Positions 1 through 14,669 of a stretch of DNA of 39,261 nucleotides are shown piece by piece; position 1 is the stretch's first letter, and each line of letters begins with the position of its first letter. The notes below the pieces were generated by a model. That model had not been told where the DNA came from and did no database searches. It was given only the letters and a program-made list of their open reading frames with translations. Made by a program: the position numbers and the translations under genes. Source of the stretch: Micromonospora sp. AMSO31t (GTDB taxonomy: Bacteria; Actinomycetota; Actinomycetes; Mycobacteriales; Micromonosporaceae); the NCBI RefSeq assembly GCF_008868175.1, contig NZ_WBKT01000044.1, positions 1-39,261 on the forward strand, in the 5' to 3' direction.

Positions 1-41
1 CGGGTCGGCTCGCCTCCCGGCGGCGGGGCCGGTTCCGTCAC
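1..41 (-). CDS. 5' end of an unidentified gene (cut by window edge)
   Basis: Read on the minus strand, an AGGAGG ribosome binding site lies 5 nt before a GTG codon at 41-39. The open frame then runs off the left edge and encodes V-T-E-P-A-P-P-P-G-G-E-P-T. Only 13 codons are visible, so no family can be named. The Pro-rich start resembles the soluble N-terminal tail of small actinobacterial membrane proteins such as the neighbour at 149-517. A TAGCCT -10-like hexamer lies upstream at 96-91. The call rests on the ribosome binding site and the open frame only. Confidence 0.45.
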   Translation of the reverse strand, partial: MTEPAPPPGGEPT

Positions 42-148
42 GGGGTCCTCCTGTCGACGTGGCGCGCCCACCGCGCGGCGGACACCGGCCAGGCTACCGT
101 CGCGGGTCGCGCCGGCGGGGTCGGGCGCGTGCGGGCTCCCCCGCCCGG

Positions 149-517
149 TCAGTCGACGTTCGGGGCGAAGTCGTGCCCGAACGGGGCGCCCGCCAGCCGG
201 ACCAGGCCGATCACCACGGCCGCCACGACCGCGACGGCCGCGAGCAGCAGGCCCGTCCAGGCCAACTGCTCGCCGCGGCGCAGCCAGCCGGCGCCGGTGA
301 GGAAACCACCCGAGACGTACGCCTCCCGGCGGGCCTGCCGGGCCAGGGTGAGCGCGATGGTCGCGGGCACCACCCCGCCGACGAAGAAGCCGGTGAGCGC
401 CCCGATCAGCCCGAGGGCGAAGACGGCGCGGGCCTTGGTCGAGCGGACCGGCTCGGGGTCGAGCGGATGGCGGTGCCCCTGCGGAACGACGGGCACCTGC
501 CCGGGCACGGTCGTCAT
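149..517 (-). CDS. Small two-helix membrane protein downstream of rpoC
   Basis: This encodes about 122 residues. A polar Pro-rich N-terminus is followed by a hydrophobic helix (ARAVFALGLIGALTGFFVGG), a short basic loop (LARQARREAY), and a second helix near the C-terminus (LAWTGLLLAAVAVVAAVV). This layout is typical of DUF4190-like small actinobacterial membrane proteins, but I cannot assign the family with certainty. The start is uncertain: the frame is open to a GTG at 544, with ATGs at 529, 526 and 517. I chose 517 (M-T-T-V-P-G-Q) because no start has a strong ribosome binding site and this one begins the conserved-looking part. It lies behind the rpoC terminator, so it is probably a separate unit. 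Function unknown. Confidence 0.6.
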   Translation of the reverse strand: MTTVPGQVPVVPQGHRHPLDPEPVRSTKARAVFALGLIGALTGFFVGGVVPATIALTLARQARREAYVSGGFLTGAGWLRRGEQLAWTGLLLAAVAVVAAVVIGLVRLAGAPFGHDFAPNVD

Positions 518-584
518 GCCCACCATCATGCCCCGACGCGCCACCGGAAGGTCCCACGGCCGCTCGACACGTCCGGGAACGCGG

Positions 585-614
585 CGAGGCCCCCGGCGGG
601 TGCCGGGGGCCTCG
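585..614 (-). terminator. Terminator of the rpoB-rpoC unit
   Basis: A perfect 13-bp inverted repeat (CGAGGCCCCCGGC, arms 585-597 and 602-614) with a 4-nt loop begins 14 nt beyond the rpoC stop codon. There is no long T-tract, as is common in high-GC actinobacteria. Confidence 0.8.
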
Positions 615-628
615 TCGTTTCCTACTGC

Positions 629-4516
<3,888 letters not shown>

Positions 4517-4560
4517 TATGTCCCCTATGTCGTCGTCTGTACTGCCTAGCTAACGGGCGG

Positions 4561-4590
4561 GGTCGGGAGCCGGCGAACCGGCTCCCGACC
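4561..4590 (-). promoter_or_regulatory. rpoB-rpoC intercistronic hairpin with UUCG loop
   Basis: A perfect 13-bp stem (arms 4561-4573 and 4578-4590, GGTCGGGAGCCGG) closes a 4-nt loop that reads UUCG in the transcript. It lies 8 nt after the rpoB stop codon and about 45 nt before the rpoC start. No U-tract follows, so it is more likely a stability or processing element, or a weak attenuator, than a full terminator. This role is inference. Confidence 0.6.
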
Positions 4591-4597
4591 GCTCGCC

Positions 4598-8029
<3,432 letters not shown>

Positions 8030-8156
8030 GATGCGTCCTTCCGAGGACCGGTGCTGCAGAACGGCTGGTATGCGTGCACTCCAATGACCCCACCAGAAAT
8101 ATCCGCAAACGGACATTTCCGAGCAGGGGTCAAGTCGGAAGGCAGCGCAAACTAGC

Positions 8157-8185
8157 AGTGTAGCCGAGAGGCTAACCGCTGTCCA
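8157..8185 (-). promoter_or_regulatory. rpoB promoter
   Basis: On the minus strand, TGGACA (8185-8180) and TACACT (8162-8157) are separated by exactly 17 bp, a good match to the primary sigma factor consensus. The predicted transcript start is near 8150, about 120 nt before the TTG start of rpoB. It lies downstream of the rplL hairpin, so rpoBC can be transcribed independently of rplJL. Confidence 0.75.
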
Positions 8186-8507
8186 GCCCACCCCGCAGGT
8201 CATCGCGGAACTTGCCTCGGGACCTCGGAAAACCGGGTCAACCGGGCTGCTCGGAACGCGATGTTCCTGCCGGTCCGCTCGGGTGGAGCGGCGGTGGTGC
8301 TGCCGTTGCCTTACCCGAGAGGCGGCCGTTGCAAGCGCGGAAGGTCTTGCTGGTGTCAGCGTGCCTGTCGGGCCCGTGCCGCGTCAAGGGCCGGTTACCC
8401 CTCGGGGTGTCTTTCCCACCGACGGGCTACCGACAGGCACCCGGACGACGCCGGTACGCCGGGCGCGGACGCCCTGCTCATACCGCTGCCACCCGCTACC
8501 ACCAACA

Positions 8508-8547
8508 CGGCGGGCGGCGATCCGGTTCCCCGGATCACCGCCCGCCG
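8508..8547 (-). terminator. Terminator or attenuator between rplL and rpoB
   Basis: An 18-bp stem (arms 8508-8525 and 8530-8547, with one G-U pair in the minus-strand RNA) closes the GNRA-type loop GGAA. It begins 57 nt after the rplL stop codon and is followed by a modest U/G-rich stretch. It should end or reduce rplJ-rplL transcription before rpoB, in the manner of the E. coli rplL-rpoB attenuator. The parallel is inference. Confidence 0.75.
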
Positions 8548-8561
8548 AGACGCGGTGTGCC

Positions 8562-8579
8562 CCGGCTCACGTGAGCCGG
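8562..8579. repeat. Perfect 18-bp palindrome downstream of rplL
   Basis: CCGGCTCACGTGAGCCGG reads identically on both strands with no spacer and has a CACGTG core. It sits between the rplL stop codon and the rplL-rpoB hairpin. With no loop it would fold less readily as RNA, so a protein-binding site is possible. Confidence 0.6.
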
Positions 8580-8603
8580 ACGCGCGTCAGGTGGAACTCA
8601 AGG

Positions 8604-8990
8604 TCACTTGAGGGTGACCTTGGCGCCCTCGCCCTCGAGCTTGGCCTTGGCCTTCTCGGCGGTCTCCTTGTTGGCCTTCTCCAGGACGGCCTTCGGAGCG
8701 GCCTCGACCAGGTCCTTGGCCTCCTTGAGGCCCAGGCCGGTCAGCTCGCGCACGACCTTGATGACCTGGATCTTCTTGCCACCGTCGGCGTCGAGGATGA
8801 CGTCGAACTCGTCCTTCTCCGGCTCGGCCTCGGCGGCCGGGCCGGCGGGGCCGCCGGCGGCGGCGACGGCGACCGGAGCCGCCGCGGTGACCTCGAAGGT
8901 CTCCTCGAACTGCTTCACGAACTCAGAGAGCTCGATCAGCGTCATCTCCTTGAACGCGTCGAGCAGCTCGTCGGTGCTGAGCTTCGCCAT
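8604..8990 (-). CDS. rplL: 50S ribosomal protein L7/L12
   Basis: This 128-residue acidic stalk protein recruits translation GTPases to the ribosome. Visible are the N-terminal dimerisation helices ([13 protein letters not shown]), an Ala/Pro/Gly-rich hinge at about 36-58, and a C-terminal domain with the factor-binding helix segment [12 protein letters not shown]. The ATG start has AAAGGA 8 nt upstream. It lies 54 bp after rplJ, in the classical rplJ-rplL operon. A 9-bp inverted repeat (8599-8607 and 8614-8622) spans the stop codon and is followed by a palindrome and the strong rplL-rpoB hairpin. Confidence 0.98.
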   Translation of the reverse strand: MAKLSTDELLDAFKEMTLIELSEFVKQFEETFEVTAAAPVAVAAAGGPAGPAAEAEPEKDEFDVILDADGGKKIQVIKVVRELTGLGLKEAKDLVEAAPKAVLEKANKETAEKAKAKLEGEGAKVTLK

Positions 8991-9044
8991 GTCTGGCGTC
9001 CTTTCTCAAAGTGAAAACTAAGAACGTGGGTGCGCCGGGTGGCC

Positions 9045-9590
9045 TCAGGCCGCCTCGGCGCCCTCCTTCTCGCGCTTGTCCTGCAGAGCGGCCGCCAGAC
9101 GCGCGGTCTTGGCGAGCGGAGCCTGGAACAGGGCCGCGGCCTTGCTCAGGTTGCCCTTCATGGCGCCGGCCAGCTTCGCCAGCAGCACCTCGCGGGACTC
9201 CAGGTCGGCGAGCTTCGTGACCTCGGCCGCGGAAATGGCCTTGCCCTCGAAGACACCGCCCTTGATGACGAGCTTCGGGTTGGCCTTCGCGAACTCGCGA
9301 AGCCCCTTCGCCGCCTCGACGACGTCGCCCGAAACGAAAGTCAGCGCGGTAGGACCGGAGAACAGCTCGTCGAGGCCGGAGATGCCCGCCTCGGTCGCGG
9401 CACGCTTGGCCAGCGTGTTCTTCGCGACCGTGTAGCTGGTCTCCTTGCCGAGCGAGCGCCGCAGCTGGGTGAGCTGCGAAACCGTGAGCCCGCGGTACTC
9501 GGTCAGCACGGTCGCTCCCGCGTTGCGGAAGCTCTCGGTCAGCTCGGCGACGGCCGTGGCCTTGTCGGCCCGGATCGGCTTGTCCGCCAT
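9045..9590 (-). CDS. rplJ: 50S ribosomal protein L10
   Basis: This 181-residue protein anchors the L7/L12 dimers to 23S rRNA, and in many bacteria the L10-L12 complex represses its own mRNA. The sequence starts [10 protein letters not shown], has the RNA-binding core ([22 protein letters not shown]), and ends with the helical L12-binding tail. The frame is open to 9740, but the start is the ATG at 9590, which has GAGGAGG just upstream. It is preceded by a leader of about 250 nt holding a terminator-like hairpin, with a promoter at 9847-9875. It is followed by rplL. Confidence 0.97.
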   Translation of the reverse strand: MADKPIRADKATAVAELTESFRNAGATVLTEYRGLTVSQLTQLRRSLGKETSYTVAKNTLAKRAATEAGISGLDELFSGPTALTFVSGDVVEAAKGLREFAKANPKLVIKGGVFEGKAISAAEVTKLADLESREVLLAKLAGAMKGNLSKAAALFQAPLAKTARLAAALQDKREKEGAEAA

Positions 9591-9840
9591 GTCCCTCCTC
9601 TCTCGTTGCTCGGAGCTGGTACGCCGGCGACGAGCAGGGCTCGCGACGGCGGCGGAGGCATCACGACAACGAGAAAAGCCCCGGCGCAGGGCGCACGGGG
9701 CGAGGGCCGGCGCGACGGGCGCGGTCGGCGGACCACGCACTGCACCGAATTTCGCTTGCCGCCCTGCGCGGGTCGCCCGTCATCGCGGGACCTTCGACCG
9801 TGCCGGAGCACGGTGACCAGCGGTCTTTGGGTGGAACTAC
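9591..9840 (-). promoter_or_regulatory. rplJ mRNA leader (candidate L10 autoregulatory leader)
   Basis: The region between the predicted transcript start (about 9840) and rplJ is rich in structure. A 7-bp hairpin ACCGTGC/GCACGGT occupies 9797-9814, and a terminator-like hairpin with a U-run lies at 9674-9701. A 5-bp hairpin CGAGC/GCTCG lies at 9631-9643. A long-range 7-bp pairing joins CTCGTTG (minus RNA, 9673-9667) to CAACGAG (9608-9602), just upstream of the ribosome binding site. L10 leaders are known RNA targets of the L10-L12 complex. I cannot confirm the covariance model from sequence alone. Confidence 0.6.
9674..9701 (-). terminator. Terminator-like hairpin in the rplJ leader
   Basis: In the minus-strand RNA, GCCCCG pairs with CGGGGC, then (after one bulged base) GCGC with GCGC around a 3-nt loop. 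UUUU at 9677-9674 follows directly. It is one of the few sites in the window with a true U-tract, about 84 nt before the rplJ start. It fits an intrinsic attenuator of ribosomal-protein expression. Confidence 0.6.
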
Positions 9841-9846
9841 GCGCCT

Positions 9847-9875
9847 AGGTTACGCGACCCGTCCCGAACCGCCAA
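9847..9875 (-). promoter_or_regulatory. rplJ-rplL promoter
   Basis: TTGGCG (9875-9870) and TAACCT (9852-9847) are separated by 17 bp on the minus strand, a good housekeeping-type promoter. The predicted start is near 9840, giving a leader of about 250 nt ahead of rplJ. Confidence 0.7.
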
Positions 9876-9901
9876 ATCGCCCCCGGAGTGCGCCCGGTCA
9901 C

Positions 9902-10588
9902 TCAGGCGCGGCTCCGGCGGCCCCAGACGTAGCCGGCCAGCGCCACGGCCGCCCAGGCCAGCGCCCAGGCGGTCAGCAGCACGCCGGTGGAGGCCGCCAG
10001 CGGGCCGGCCAGCGCCCGGGCGGTCGGCAGCACCGGCGGCACCAGCCAGGGCGCCGCCGAGCGGGACAGGCCGAGGACCACCGCGGTCACCGCGCCGACC
10101 GTGAGCACGGCGACCCCGTAGCCGGCGCTGCGGGTGATCGCCCGACTGGCCAGGGCGCCCAGCGCCACCGCCGCCGGCAGGGCCAGCAGGTGGGCCCAGA
10201 GACCGAGTGCCAACCCCTCCGCCAGCGGCCGGTCCCCCGGGCCGGGGCCGGTCACCCCGCCGACCAGCCAGGGGAAGACCAGCGCGACGGCGATCGTGCC
10301 GAGGCCGGCCACGGCCGCCGCGAGCAGGCCGGCGGCCCGCTCCCGGGCCGGGCCGACCACCACCCGGGCCAGCCGGCGTTGCACGTCGGGCTCGACGTCG
10401 AGCAGGATCTTGGTCTGCCAGGCGAGCACCGGGAAGAGCACCACCGCCGAGACGCCGTAGGCCTCCGCAGGCTGGGCCTGACCGCCGCCGTAGAGGACGC
10501 CGAGGGCCAGCAGGCCGGCCAGCACCGGGGCCAGCGCTCGCCCGGTACGCAGGAAGCCGGCCAGCCGCAGCCGGACCAGGGCGGTCAC
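9902..10588 (-). CDS. ABC transporter membrane subunit
   Basis: This is a 228-residue, very hydrophobic protein with about six membrane segments (for example VLAGLLALGVLYGG and VSAVVLFPVLAWQT) and a short polar loop (LDVEPDVQRRLARVV). It is probably the permease partner of the ATPase encoded just upstream: the ATPase stop and this GTG start overlap by 4 nt (GTGA at 10588-10585). The substrate is unknown. The fold suggests an ABC-2-type exporter, but no family-specific motif is visible. The pair is inserted between rplA and the rplJ promoter. Its stop lies 27 bp before the rplJ -35 box. Confidence 0.75.
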   Translation of the reverse strand: MTALVRLRLAGFLRTGRALAPVLAGLLALGVLYGGGQAQPAEAYGVSAVVLFPVLAWQTKILLDVEPDVQRRLARVVVGPARERAAGLLAAAVAGLGTIAVALVFPWLVGGVTGPGPGDRPLAEGLALGLWAHLLALPAAVALGALASRAITRSAGYGVAVLTVGAVTAVVLGLSRSAAPWLVPPVLPTARALAGPLAASTGVLLTAWALAWAAVALAGYVWGRRSRA

Positions 10589-11607
10589 CGGGCCACCTCG
10601 GAAGCGGGACCGGATCGGCCGGACCCGCCCGGCACCGGGACCGCATCCGAAGAATGATCGGACCCAGGCGCCCCCGGCACCGGGACCTCATCCGGAGAAC
10701 GATCGGACCCGGGCGCCCCTGGCACCGGGACCTCATCCGGAGAACGATCGGACCCGGGCGCGCCCGGCACCGGGGCCTCATCCGGGTCGGGACCGGAGTG
10801 GTCGGCGCCCGACACCGGGGCCGGCGCGGCGGTCGACGGGGAGTCGGACCCGGGCCGCGTGGCCGGAGGCGGGACGGCGTGGTCGCGTATCCGCAGGACG
10901 TGGTGGCCGTCGGCGCGCAACCGGGCGACGGCGGCGCTGACCGCGGCGGCCGGGACCGACAGCTCGACCACGACGGTGGCCGCGGCCCCAGTGGGCGTCG
11001 CCTCGGTGACCGTGCCGTCGGCGACCGACCAGTGCCGGGCGCCGGGGAGCCGGACCGTCTCGCCGCGGTGATCGCTGACCAGCACCGCGCCGCCCTCGGC
11101 CAGCACCTCGCCGATCACCTCGGGCACCAGGTCGCGGGCGGCGGCGTCCAGCCCCTCCCAGGGCTCGTCGAGGACGAGCAGGCCGGGCGGGCGGAGCAGC
11201 GCCTGGGCCAGGCCGACCTTCTGCGCGGTGCCCTTGGACAGCTGGGGCAGCCGCACGTCGCGGAAGCGCGCCAGGCCGAGCCGGTCGACCCAGCGGCGCA
11301 CCGCCCGGTCGGCCTCCGCGCCCGGGAGGCCGGCCACGCGGGCCATCGCGGCGAGGTAGGCCCCCACGGTGAAGGGCTGGTCGGCGGGGAAGCGCTCCGG
11401 CACCCAGCCGACGGCCGCCGGCCGGTCGACCACCCGGCCCCGGGTCGGCCGGAGCACACCGGCGGCGAGCTGGAGCAGGGTCGACTTGCCCACCCCGTTG
11501 CGCCCGAGCACCACCGCCACCTCGCCCGGGCCGATCGCCACGTCGGCCTGCCGCAGCACCCACGGGCCCCGCCGGTGGTACCGCAGCCAGACGTCTTCCA
11601 GCCGCAT
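10585..11607 (-). CDS. ABC transporter ATP-binding protein with repetitive C-terminal tail
   Basis: This 340-residue ATPase shows Walker A GRNGVGKST (35-43), signature LSKGTAQK (123-130), Walker B LLVLDEP (143-149) and the switch His in VSDHRG (about 180). After the nucleotide-binding domain, and a small domain to about residue 250, the tail is a disordered Pro/Asp/Ser-rich run. It contains near-identical 15-residue repeats of the type PDEVPVPGAPGSDRS. I chose the ATG at 11607 (M-R-L-E-D-V-W-L). An in-frame GTG at 11625 is possible; neither has a clear ribosome binding site. It starts only about 30 nt from the rplA terminator, so its promoter must overlap that hairpin or readthrough must occur. 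It is coupled to the permease by a 4-nt overlap. Confidence 0.85.
   Translation of the reverse strand: MRLEDVWLRYHRRGPWVLRQADVAIGPGEVAVVLGRNGVGKSTLLQLAAGVLRPTRGRVVDRPAAVGWVPERFPADQPFTVGAYLAAMARVAGLPGAEADRAVRRWVDRLGLARFRDVRLPQLSKGTAQKVGLAQALLRPPGLLVLDEPWEGLDAAARDLVPEVIGEVLAEGGAVLVSDHRGETVRLPGARHWSVADGTVTEATPTGAAATVVVELSVPAAAVSAAVARLRADGHHVLRIRDHAVPPPATRPGSDSPSTAAPAPVSGADHSGPDPDEAPVPGAPGSDRSPDEVPVPGAPGSDRSPDEVPVPGAPGSDHSSDAVPVPGGSGRSGPASEVAR
10631..10790 (-). repeat. 45-bp tandem repeats inside the ABC ATPase gene
   Basis: About three and a half units of 45 bp start at 10631, 10676, 10721 and 10766, each beginning GGCACCGGG on the plus strand. The middle units are nearly identical. They stay in frame and encode the 15-residue repeats of the ATPase tail. 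Confidence 0.9.
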
Positions 11608-11636
11608 GCGCCGAGCCTGCCACACCGGACAGACGG

Positions 11637-11671
11637 ACGGGGCCCCGCCACCGATGGTGGCGGGGCCCCGT
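11637..11671 (-). terminator. Terminator of rplK-rplA
   Basis: A perfect 16-bp inverted repeat (arms 11637-11652 and 11656-11671) with a 3-nt loop lies 14 nt beyond the rplA stop codon. Each arm contains the self-complementary GGGGCCCC. No T-tract follows. Confidence 0.85.
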
Positions 11672-11685
11672 CAGGGCAGTCGTGC

Positions 11686-12402
11686 TCAGACCTCGGCCGG
11701 AGCCTCGGTCAGGTTCTTCACCGCGTTCGGGTCGACCGGGACGCCCGGGCCCATGGTGGTGGTGAGGGTGACCTTCTTCAGGTACTTGCCCTTGGCCGCG
11801 GACGGCTTCGAGCGCAGGACCTCGTCCAGCACCGCCGCGTAGTTGTCGATCAGCTGGGACTCGGAGAACGAGGCCTTGCCGATGATCAGGTGGAGGTTGG
11901 AGTGCTTGTCCACCCGGAAGGTGATCTTGCCGCCCTTGATGTCCGCGACGGCCTTGGTGACGTCCATGGTCACCGTGCCCGTCTTCGGGTTCGGCATGAG
12001 GCCGCGCGGGCCCAGGATCCGCGCGATCCGGCCGATCTTGGCCATCTGGTCCGGGGTGGCGATCGCCGCGTCGAAGTCCAGCCAACCGCCCTGGATGCGA
12101 GCGACCAGCTCGTCGGTGCCCACCTCGTCCGCGCCCGCGGCGGCGGCCTCTTCGGCCTTCGCGCCGGCGGCGAACACGATCACGCGGGCGGTCTTACCGG
12201 TGCCGTGCGGCAGGTTGACCGTGCCGCGGACCATCTGGTCCGCCTTGCGGGGGTCGACGCCGAGGCGCATGGCGACCTCGACCGTGGCGTCGAACTTGAC
12301 GTTGGTGGTCTCCTTGGCCAGCTTGACGGCCTCGGCGGGAGAGTAGAGCTTCGACCGGTCGATGACCTCGGCGGCCTTGCGGTAGGTCTTGCTGCGCTGC
12401 AT
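11686..12402 (-). CDS. rplA: 50S ribosomal protein L1
   Basis: This 238-residue protein forms the mobile L1 stalk on 23S rRNA near the E site, and in other bacteria represses its own operon. It starts [10 protein letters not shown] and carries the L1 signature region around [15 protein letters not shown], with [16 protein letters not shown] after it. The ATG at 12402 has AGGAG about 9 nt upstream; the further open frame to 12456 is not L1-like. It follows rplK by 85 bp and is closed by a perfect 16-bp hairpin. Confidence 0.98.
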   Translation of the reverse strand: MQRSKTYRKAAEVIDRSKLYSPAEAVKLAKETTNVKFDATVEVAMRLGVDPRKADQMVRGTVNLPHGTGKTARVIVFAAGAKAEEAAAAGADEVGTDELVARIQGGWLDFDAAIATPDQMAKIGRIARILGPRGLMPNPKTGTVTMDVTKAVADIKGGKITFRVDKHSNLHLIIGKASFSESQLIDNYAAVLDEVLRSKPSAAKGKYLKKVTLTTTMGPGVPVDPNAVKNLTEAPAEV

Positions 12403-12487
12403 TTCTCGTAACTCCTGTGGTCTATGGCGGGCCCGCGTCGTGCGCGGCCCTCCCACGAACTGATCCGGGTGGAGCGGTCGACCGAGG

Positions 12488-12919
12488 TCAGTCGGCGACG
12501 GTCAGGCCCATCGACCGGGCGGTGCCGGCGATGATCTTCTCAGCCTGGTCGATGTCGTTGGCGTTGAGGTCCGCCATCTTCTTCTCGGCGATCTCGCGCA
12601 GCTGCGCGCGGGTCACCGAGCCGACCTTCTGGGTGTGCGGGACGCCCGAGCCCTTCTGCACGCCGGCGGCCTTGATCAGCAGCCGGGCGGCGGGCGGGGT
12701 CTTCAGCACGAAGGTGAAGGTGCGGTCCTCGTAGACGCTGATCTCGGCGGGGACGATGTCGCCCCGCTGCGACTCGGTCTGCGCGTTGTAGGACTTGCAG
12801 AACTCCATGATGTTCACGCCGTGCTGGCCGAGCGCGGGGCCGACCGGCGGCGCCGGAGTGGCCTGGCCCGCCGGCAGCTGAAGCGTGAAAGTCTTGACGA
12901 GCTTCTTCTTCGGAGGCAT
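12488..12919 (-). CDS. rplK: 50S ribosomal protein L11
   Basis: This 143-residue protein binds the thiostrepton/GTPase-centre region of 23S rRNA. It has the N-terminal Pro-rich helix ([19 protein letters not shown]), whose prolines are the usual thiostrepton-contact residues, and the C-terminal RNA-binding domain ([25 protein letters not shown]). The ATG start follows an AGGAAGAG ribosome binding site. It is the first gene of the rplK-rplA unit and is separated from nusG by a hairpin at 13060-13096. A TACCCT -10-like box lies at 13007-13002. Confidence 0.98.
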   Translation of the reverse strand: MPPKKKLVKTFTLQLPAGQATPAPPVGPALGQHGVNIMEFCKSYNAQTESQRGDIVPAEISVYEDRTFTFVLKTPPAARLLIKAAGVQKGSGVPHTQKVGSVTRAQLREIAEKKMADLNANDIDQAEKIIAGTARSMGLTVAD

Positions 12920-13001
12920 GTCTCTTCCTGGGGCTTGGAACTGGGATTTTCGCCCGTCCGCGGGCGCGCACGGTCAGCGCGCTGCGGACAGCCGACGTTC
13001 T

Positions 13002-13007
13002 AGGGTA
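13002..13007 (-). promoter_or_regulatory. Candidate rplK -10 box
   Basis: TACCCT on the minus strand lies about 82 nt before the rplK ATG and downstream of the nusG hairpin. It has no convincing -35 box. It is plausible as the rplK promoter because the hairpin would otherwise cut rplK off from nusG. Confidence 0.4.
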
Positions 13008-13059
13008 GCGCAGCCGTGCGCCACCCTCCCCGCCGAGGTCCGGCGGACGGTGAAAACGA

Positions 13060-13096
13060 CGCACCGGCGGCCGGCCGGAGGCCCACCGCCGGTGCG
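13060..13096 (-). terminator. Hairpin after nusG
   Basis: An 11-bp perfect stem (CGCACCGGCGG, arms 13060-13070 and 13086-13096) with a 15-nt loop, itself containing GGCC/GGCC, starts 8 nt after the nusG stop codon. It separates secE-nusG from rplK-rplA. Confidence 0.7.
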
Positions 13097-13104
13097 GATG
13101 TGCG

Positions 13105-13827
13105 TCAGATCTTGGCGACCTGGTTGAAGTTGAGCTCGACCGGGGTCTCCCGGCCGAAGATCGACACCAGAACCTTGAGCTTCTGCTGGTCGGCGTTGAT
13201 CTCGCTGATCGTCGCCGGCAGCGAGGCGAAGGCGCCGTCGGTCACGGTGACCGAGTCGCCGACCTCGAAGTCGAGGACCTTGACCTCGGGCTTGGCCTTC
13301 TTCTGCTCGGTCTCGACCGCCGGGGCCAGCCACTTGAGCACCTCGTCGAGGCTCAGCGGCGCCGGACGGTCGGCCCGGTCGGTCGCGCCGACGAAGCCGG
13401 TGACCCCCGGGGTGTTCCGGACGCAGGAGTAGGACTCGGCGGTCAGCTCCATGCGGACCAGGATGTAGCCCGGGAAGACCTTCGCCTGGACCTGCGACCG
13501 CTTGCCGTTCTTGACCTCGACCTCTTCCCGGGTCGGCACCTCGACCTGGTAGATGAAGTCCTCCATGTCGAGGGAGGTGATCCGGGTCTCGAGGTTGGTC
13601 TTGACCTTGTTCTCGTAGCCGGCGTAGGAGTGCACCACGTACCAGTCGCCGGGGGCGTAGCGCAGCTTCTGGCGCAGCTCGGCGACCGGGTCGAAGTCCT
13701 CGTCCGGGGCGGGCTCGGTGGTCGGGAACTCCGGCTCGCTGGCGGCCTCGACCGACTCATCGTTGGCCGCCGTCGCGACCGTGGACTGCTCGTCCGTGGT
13801 CTCGGCGGTCTCGTCGTACTCAGGCAC
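13105..13827 (-). CDS. nusG: Transcription termination/antitermination factor NusG
   Basis: This 240-residue factor binds RNA polymerase and links it to Rho or the ribosome. A disordered acidic N-terminal extension of about 55 residues, usual in actinobacteria, precedes the NGN domain ([20 protein letters not shown], then [12 protein letters not shown] and [11 protein letters not shown]). A C-terminal KOW domain follows ([20 protein letters not shown]). The start is a GTG (V-P-E-Y-D-E-T) with GGAAG about 10 nt upstream. It follows secE by 35 bp. Confidence 0.98.
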   Translation of the reverse strand: MPEYDETAETTDEQSTVATAANDESVEAASEPEFPTTEPAPDEDFDPVAELRQKLRYAPGDWYVVHSYAGYENKVKTNLETRITSLDMEDFIYQVEVPTREEVEVKNGKRSQVQAKVFPGYILVRMELTAESYSCVRNTPGVTGFVGATDRADRPAPLSLDEVLKWLAPAVETEQKKAKPEVKVLDFEVGDSVTVTDGAFASLPATISEINADQQKLKVLVSIFGRETPVELNFNQVAKI

Positions 13828-13862
13828 GCTCGCTCACTTCCGTCACTATCGCTGTCCGCAGG

Positions 13863-14255
13863 TCAGCTGGGGTTGCCGAAGACCCACAGCACCGCCTTCG
13901 CGAAGCCGTAGTCCAGGCCGGCCACGATCGCCAACATCACCGCGACGAAGGTGACCACCACGGCCGTGTAGGTCAGCAGCTCCTTGCGGGTCGGCCAGAT
14001 GACCTTACGCAGCTCGGCCACGACCTCGCGGAAGAACCGCGCGATGCGGGCGAACAGCCCGATCCGCTCGCTGTCCTTCCGGGTCTTCCGGCCCTCGGTC
14101 GAATCGGCGCGGGCCCGCTTACGGGTGGCGGTGCCGCCCCGGGAAACCGGCTCGTCCGCGTCGGTGGCGTCGTCGTCGGCCACGCCGTCGACGGTCGCGT
14201 CGTCGTTCAGACGCTCGTCGCCGGCGTCCTCGCCGCGCCGCTTGCTCTCGGCCAC
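13863..14255 (-). CDS. secE: Preprotein translocase subunit SecE
   Basis: This 130-residue SecE is part of the SecYEG channel in the membrane. The first ~70 residues are a charged, disordered actinobacterial extension. Then comes the amphipathic helix (FREVVAELRKVIWPTRKELL) with the conserved W-P-T/S-R segment, and one membrane helix (TYTAVVVTFVAVMLAIVAGL). The frame is open to 14447, but the supported start is the GTG at 14255 (V-A-E-S-K-R-R), preceded by GGAGG about 7 nt upstream. It is the usual partner of nusG immediately downstream. Confidence 0.95.
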   Translation of the reverse strand: MAESKRRGEDAGDERLNDDATVDGVADDDATDADEPVSRGGTATRKRARADSTEGRKTRKDSERIGLFARIARFFREVVAELRKVIWPTRKELLTYTAVVVTFVAVMLAIVAGLDYGFAKAVLWVFGNPS

Positions 14256-14420
14256 TTCGCCCTCCGTGCGGGATATCGGGTCGCACGCCGGGCGGCGTGC
14301 GCGGCGTGTGGTCACGCCGGCCGGACCAACCGTCCCGCGACGGGCCGCGGCCGGCGGACCGACCGGGAGGGCCCCGAATGCCTCGGAACCAACCCCGCCG
14401 ATGCCACCACCACGGGCCGG

Positions 14421-14440
14421 GCGCCGCCGTGCGGCGGCGC
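14421..14440 (-). terminator. Possible terminator after tRNA-Trp
   Basis: GCGCCGCCG (14421-14429) and CGGCGGCGC (14432-14440) form a tight hairpin 30 nt beyond the 3' end of tRNA-Trp. It may end the tRNA transcript or only trim it before secE. The rest of the 214-bp gap between tRNA-Trp and secE shows no clear promoter. Confidence 0.45.
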
Positions 14441-14469
14441 GACCCACGGGAACGGTCAGGCCTGAGGCG

Positions 14470-14542
<73 letters not shown>

Positions 14543-14608
14543 GTGCGGCAACTCACCCTCACCCGGACACAAGGTGCCGAGCAGGGGTCACTTGCCCCAC
14601 GGCGGACC

Positions 14609-14638
14609 AGTGTACGGGTAGTCGTGCGACTTTCCCAA
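14609..14638 (-). promoter_or_regulatory. tRNA-Trp (secE) promoter
   Basis: TTGGGA (14638-14633) and TACACT (14614-14609) are separated by 18 bp on the minus strand. The predicted start is about 60 nt before the mature tRNA 5' end. Confidence 0.6.
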
Positions 14639-14669
14639 CCGGTCCACCCCTCGCGCGTCGAACGGATCC

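Noticed and set aside
8030..8203. N-terminal extension of RpoB of 58 residues
   Set aside because: It crosses the predicted promoter and leader, lacks RpoB-like sequence, and a ribosome binding site supports the TTG at 8029.
10631..10790. Repeats considered as a CRISPR array
   Set aside because: The units are contiguous, in frame and without variable spacers; they are coding tandem repeats.
10207..12411. Long plus-strand frame across the ABC genes and rplA
   Set aside because: Crosses three well-supported minus-strand genes and two hairpins; the composition is typical of an antisense shadow.
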